From NCBI GenBank assembly GCA_051251725.1, contig JBPOFN010000006.1:1-64000 (forward strand): a stretch of DNA of 64,000 nucleotides, written 5' to 3'. Below are positions 61,916 to 64,000 of the stretch, in pieces; position 1 is the stretch's first letter, and the number at the start of each line of letters is the position of its first letter. A program made the position numbers and the translations under genes. Under the pieces are notes generated by a model. That model saw only the letters and a list, made by a program, of their open reading frames with translations, searched no databases and was not told the origin of the DNA. This stretch comes from JALZUE01 sp051251725 (lineage in GTDB: Bacteria; Pseudomonadota; Gammaproteobacteria; Enterobacterales; Alteromonadaceae).

Positions 61916-62469
61916 AGTAATTCCTCGCGCTTTTTATTATCAACACAATCAAACAGCTTTTTTCTTAATTTATGAATCGATTTGCGAATAGCAAAAATAG
62001 AGCGACCGGTTTTATCAGCAAGCTCTTGTGCCTTTAAGTTTTGCACATAGAAATATTGATACAATTGCTGATCTGCCTCTCTTAATAGTGAGCGGCAGTG
62101 TTGTAATGCTGTCCAACGCTGAGTGTTGGATTCATCTTTGGAGATTGTCACGCTAATTGAATCCATTAACTCTTCGCTAAGGCCAAAGACGAGTTTTTTG
62201 TTACTACGACGATAAACCCTGACACGGTTAAAAGCGATACCATTCGCCCATTTAGTAAAATTGGTATTGAGTTCAAAGTTATCAAACTCACGCCATAATG
62301 TCATACTGGTTTCTTGAAAAATATCGTCGGCTGCAGATTTATCCATGACATAGGCATAAATATAACTATAAAGCCGATTACGGTCAGCTTCAAATAAGCG
62401 GGTAAATTGTTGCGAGACCGATTTAACAGGGGCGTTATTTTTTTTAACCATAGTATTATCAAATTCCAA
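61912..62469 (-). CDS. ECF-type sigma-70 factor, copy 2
   Basis: The 185-residue protein has sigma-2 (FEADRNRLYSYIYAYVMDK, ADDIFQETSMTLWREF, FTKWANGIAFNRVR) and sigma-4 (QELADKTGRSIFAIRKSI, then HKLRKKLFDCV). These segments differ from copy 1 at only a few conservative positions, while the linker between them (about residues 90-125) is different. Both proteins probably read the same promoter and differ in the signal that releases them. No GGGTATC site precedes it. Confidence 0.88.
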   Translation of the reverse strand: MEFDNTMVKKNNAPVKSVSQQFTRLFEADRNRLYSYIYAYVMDKSAADDIFQETSMTLWREFDNFELNTNFTKWANGIAFNRVRVYRRSNKKLVFGLSEELMDSISVTISKDESNTQRWTALQHCRSLLREADQQLYQYFYVQNLKAQELADKTGRSIFAIRKSIHKLRKKLFDCVDNKKREELL

Positions 62470-62805
62470 TGCAACGCCTCCCGATTTAAATGATTTGGTT
62501 TAAATTTAGTTAAAATAACTCAATTTAATTTTGTACGATAATTATTGCGAACCTACCCGCGACTGTTTTTATTACCGATTTATTAGCTCTTCTTTTACGA
62601 CTGATTTAACAAGACTAGATAAAATAACTGATTGATTAATCCTGCTTTAATTAATACAAAATGGTTAATCTAACCGACAGTATATTTATAAACGCCAACA
62701 ATACTAAGTTTTAATTTAATGAGTCCTTGCCTTCATACGCCTTGCGCAAATCGTCAAATTAATTCATTATCAATCACATCTAGTATGTAATTTTTAGGAA
62801 CAGAT
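62470..62805. other. Divergent intergenic region between sigma factor and GH88
   Basis: No consensus ECF site. AT-rich DNA with gattaatc (near 62634), also seen upstream of the other sigma gene (near 37304), which could be a shared control element. Support is weak. Confidence 0.35.
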
Positions 62806-64000
62806 GTGAAGATAAATACCAAAAAAATAATATTATCCTTGGCGATAACCAGTTTATTAGCCGCTTGTAGTCTTGGTGAGCAAAGCTCAGATAGCACAAA
62901 AAACGCCGCTAAAACCTCAGTGTTAAATCAAATATCAAGGCTAAATCAAGCACCAGTGTGGCCAGTTGATAATGCTGCCTTTTGTCATGCCGCATTAGAT
63001 AATGCAGCGGTGCAATTCAATGATTTTAGAACCCGCTATACCAACCCCAAAAAAATCCCTACTGCTTTTACTGATGGTGAAACTAAGTACACAGAGCCTC
63101 GTGGCTGGACTAGTGGCTTTGTCGCCGGTAGCTTTTGGAACTTGTACGAACATACACAAGATAAAAGTTGGTTAACTAGCGCTCAAAATTGGACGCATGC
63201 ATTAAAAGACCAACAATATAATCGCCGGACTCATGATGTCGGTTTTATTATGTATAACAGTTATGGCAATGGCTTACGTTTAACCAATAATGAAGAATAT
63301 TCGCCGCTTTTAGTCAGTACCGCTAGAACGTTAATGGAGCGATATAATGAAACGATTGGCGCGACTTATTCGTGGAGTTTCGGTAAATGGGAATTTCCAG
63401 TCATTATCGATAATATGATGAATTTAGAATTGTTGTTTTTTGCTGCACAAGCAACTGGCGACAAGACTTTTTACAATGCCGCTGTTAGTCATGCAACGGT
63501 ATCAATGAAACATCATTTTCGAGCGGATCATAGTTCATATCATTTAGTTAATTATAATCGCGTAACCGGCTTACCTAACTCTAAGCAAACAGTACAAGGT
63601 ATTGCCGACGACTCACCTTGGGCACGAGGACAAGGTTGGGGCGCTTATGGTTATACAATGGTGTATCGTTTCACTAAAGATGAAAAATTCTTAAATCATG
63701 CCCGCAACATTGCCAACTTTATGCTTGAACATAAAAACATGCCTGACGATTTAGTACCATATTTTGACTTTCATGCACCGGATTATCCGAATATTACCAA
63801 TTACCGTGATTCCTCAGCAGCCTCATTATTTGCCAGCGCACTGTTAGAATTAGCAACCTATGTTAAAGCTGATGAAGCGGAACGCTACCGCGCTGCTGCG
63901 ATAAAAATGTTACGTAGTTTATCATCACCTGAATACTTAGCCGCTAAAGGCGAGAATGGTCACTTCTTGTTAAAACAAGCGACGGGCAATTTTCCGCGTG
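62806..64000 (+). CDS. GH88-type unsaturated uronyl hydrolase, lipoprotein (3' end outside window)
   Basis: A GTG start with AGGA seven bases upstream begins KINTKKIILSLAITSLLAAC (lipobox, Cys21). The 398 visible codons form the (alpha/alpha)6 barrel of GH88: TEPRGWTSGFVAGSFW, THDVGFIMYNSYGNG (Asp of the active site), DDSPWARGQGWGAYGYTMVY and NYRDSSAASLFASALLEL. GH88/GH105 enzymes remove the unsaturated uronic acid that lyases such as PL24 and PL25 leave at the end of oligomers. That makes it the direct next step after the two lyases. The frame stays open to the window end. GH105 is less likely from these motifs. Confidence 0.85.
   Translation, partial: MKINTKKIILSLAITSLLAACSLGEQSSDSTKNAAKTSVLNQISRLNQAPVWPVDNAAFCHAALDNAAVQFNDFRTRYTNPKKIPTAFTDGETKYTEPRGWTSGFVAGSFWNLYEHTQDKSWLTSAQNWTHALKDQQYNRRTHDVGFIMYNSYGNGLRLTNNEEYSPLLVSTARTLMERYNETIGATYSWSFGKWEFPVIIDNMMNLELLFFAAQATGDKTFYNAAVSHATVSMKHHFRADHSSYHLVNYNRVTGLPNSKQTVQGIADDSPWARGQGWGAYGYTMVYRFTKDEKFLNHARNIANFMLEHKNMPDDLVPYFDFHAPDYPNITNYRDSSAASLFASALLELATYVKADEAERYRAAAIKMLRSLSSPEYLAAKGENGHFLLKQATGNFPR

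Overview
The window looks like a chromosomal segment of a marine, AT-rich gammaproteobacterium. Alteromonadales (a Colwellia/Thalassotalea/Pseudoalteromonas-type genome) is my best guess from codon use, the many lipoprotein signals, the RhaT/isomerase genes and the IS66 and IS110 elements; this is an inference. Almost all of it is one very large polysaccharide utilisation locus whose enzyme set fits ulvan, the sulfated rhamnose/uronic acid/xylose polymer of green algae. It holds two BNR-type ulvan lyase candidates (PL24 and PL25), a GH88-type unsaturated uronyl hydrolase (cut by the window end), three GH106 and four GH78 alpha-L-rhamnosidases, a divergent GH106-like enzyme, three GH39-like enzymes, four S1 sulfatases, an SGNH esterase, the rhamnose transporter RhaT and an AraA-type sugar isomerase.

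Layout. 1-3584: two IS66 copies around a truncated AhpD-like gene and an AraC regulator. 3730-9996 (minus): GH39, sulfatase and GH106-like enzyme, probably one operon. 10671-20974 (plus): a six-gene operon (GH106, sulfatase, rhaT, isomerase, SGNH esterase, sulfatase) that ends in a strong terminator. 21258-29147 (minus): GH78, PL25 and a GH78 with a broken 5' end. 29806-32051: a GH39 and a small Cys-rich protein. 32356-37197 (minus): GH78, then an ECF sigma/anti-sigma pair. 37675-46932 (minus): GH39, GH106, GH78. 47364-48854 (plus): sulfatase. 49371-49937: IS110 remnant abutting PL24. 49915-55767 (minus): PL24 and GH106. 56062-59799 (plus): a fusion of dehydrogenase-like propeller, cytochrome c and 3-keto-disaccharide hydrolase. 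60038-62469 (minus): an orphan PEP-CTERM tail and a second ECF sigma/anti-sigma pair. 62806-64000: GH88.

The main finding is a repeated two-block promoter, TTAGGGGTATCAATTT-N10-TGTCTTTTCC. I found nine copies, all in intergenic DNA and all upstream of and facing PUL genes or operons. The distance between GGGTATC and the TGNC block is exactly 15 nt in every copy. This is what an ECF -35/-10 pair should look like. Two ECF sigma factors in the same locus share almost identical sigma-2 and sigma-4 segments, and each overlaps by 4 bp a membrane anti-sigma factor with FecR-like and LamG (lectin-like) domains. The proposed system is a lectin-sensing sigma/anti-sigma switch of a kind best known from Planctomycetes/Verrucomicrobia, controlling an ulvan locus in a gammaproteobacterium. 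The 1250-residue fusion protein also has PVC-type architecture and is under the same promoter class, which suggests sigma modules and fusion enzyme were acquired together.

The locus grew by duplication and decayed in places. There is a GH106 3' scar upstream of the first GH39, a GH78 gene whose leader carries a stop codon and a lost start, a second GH78 5' scar beside it, and pentapeptide linkers of different length in GH39 paralogs. No TonB receptor, SusC/D pair, rhamnulokinase or aldolase is visible in the window.
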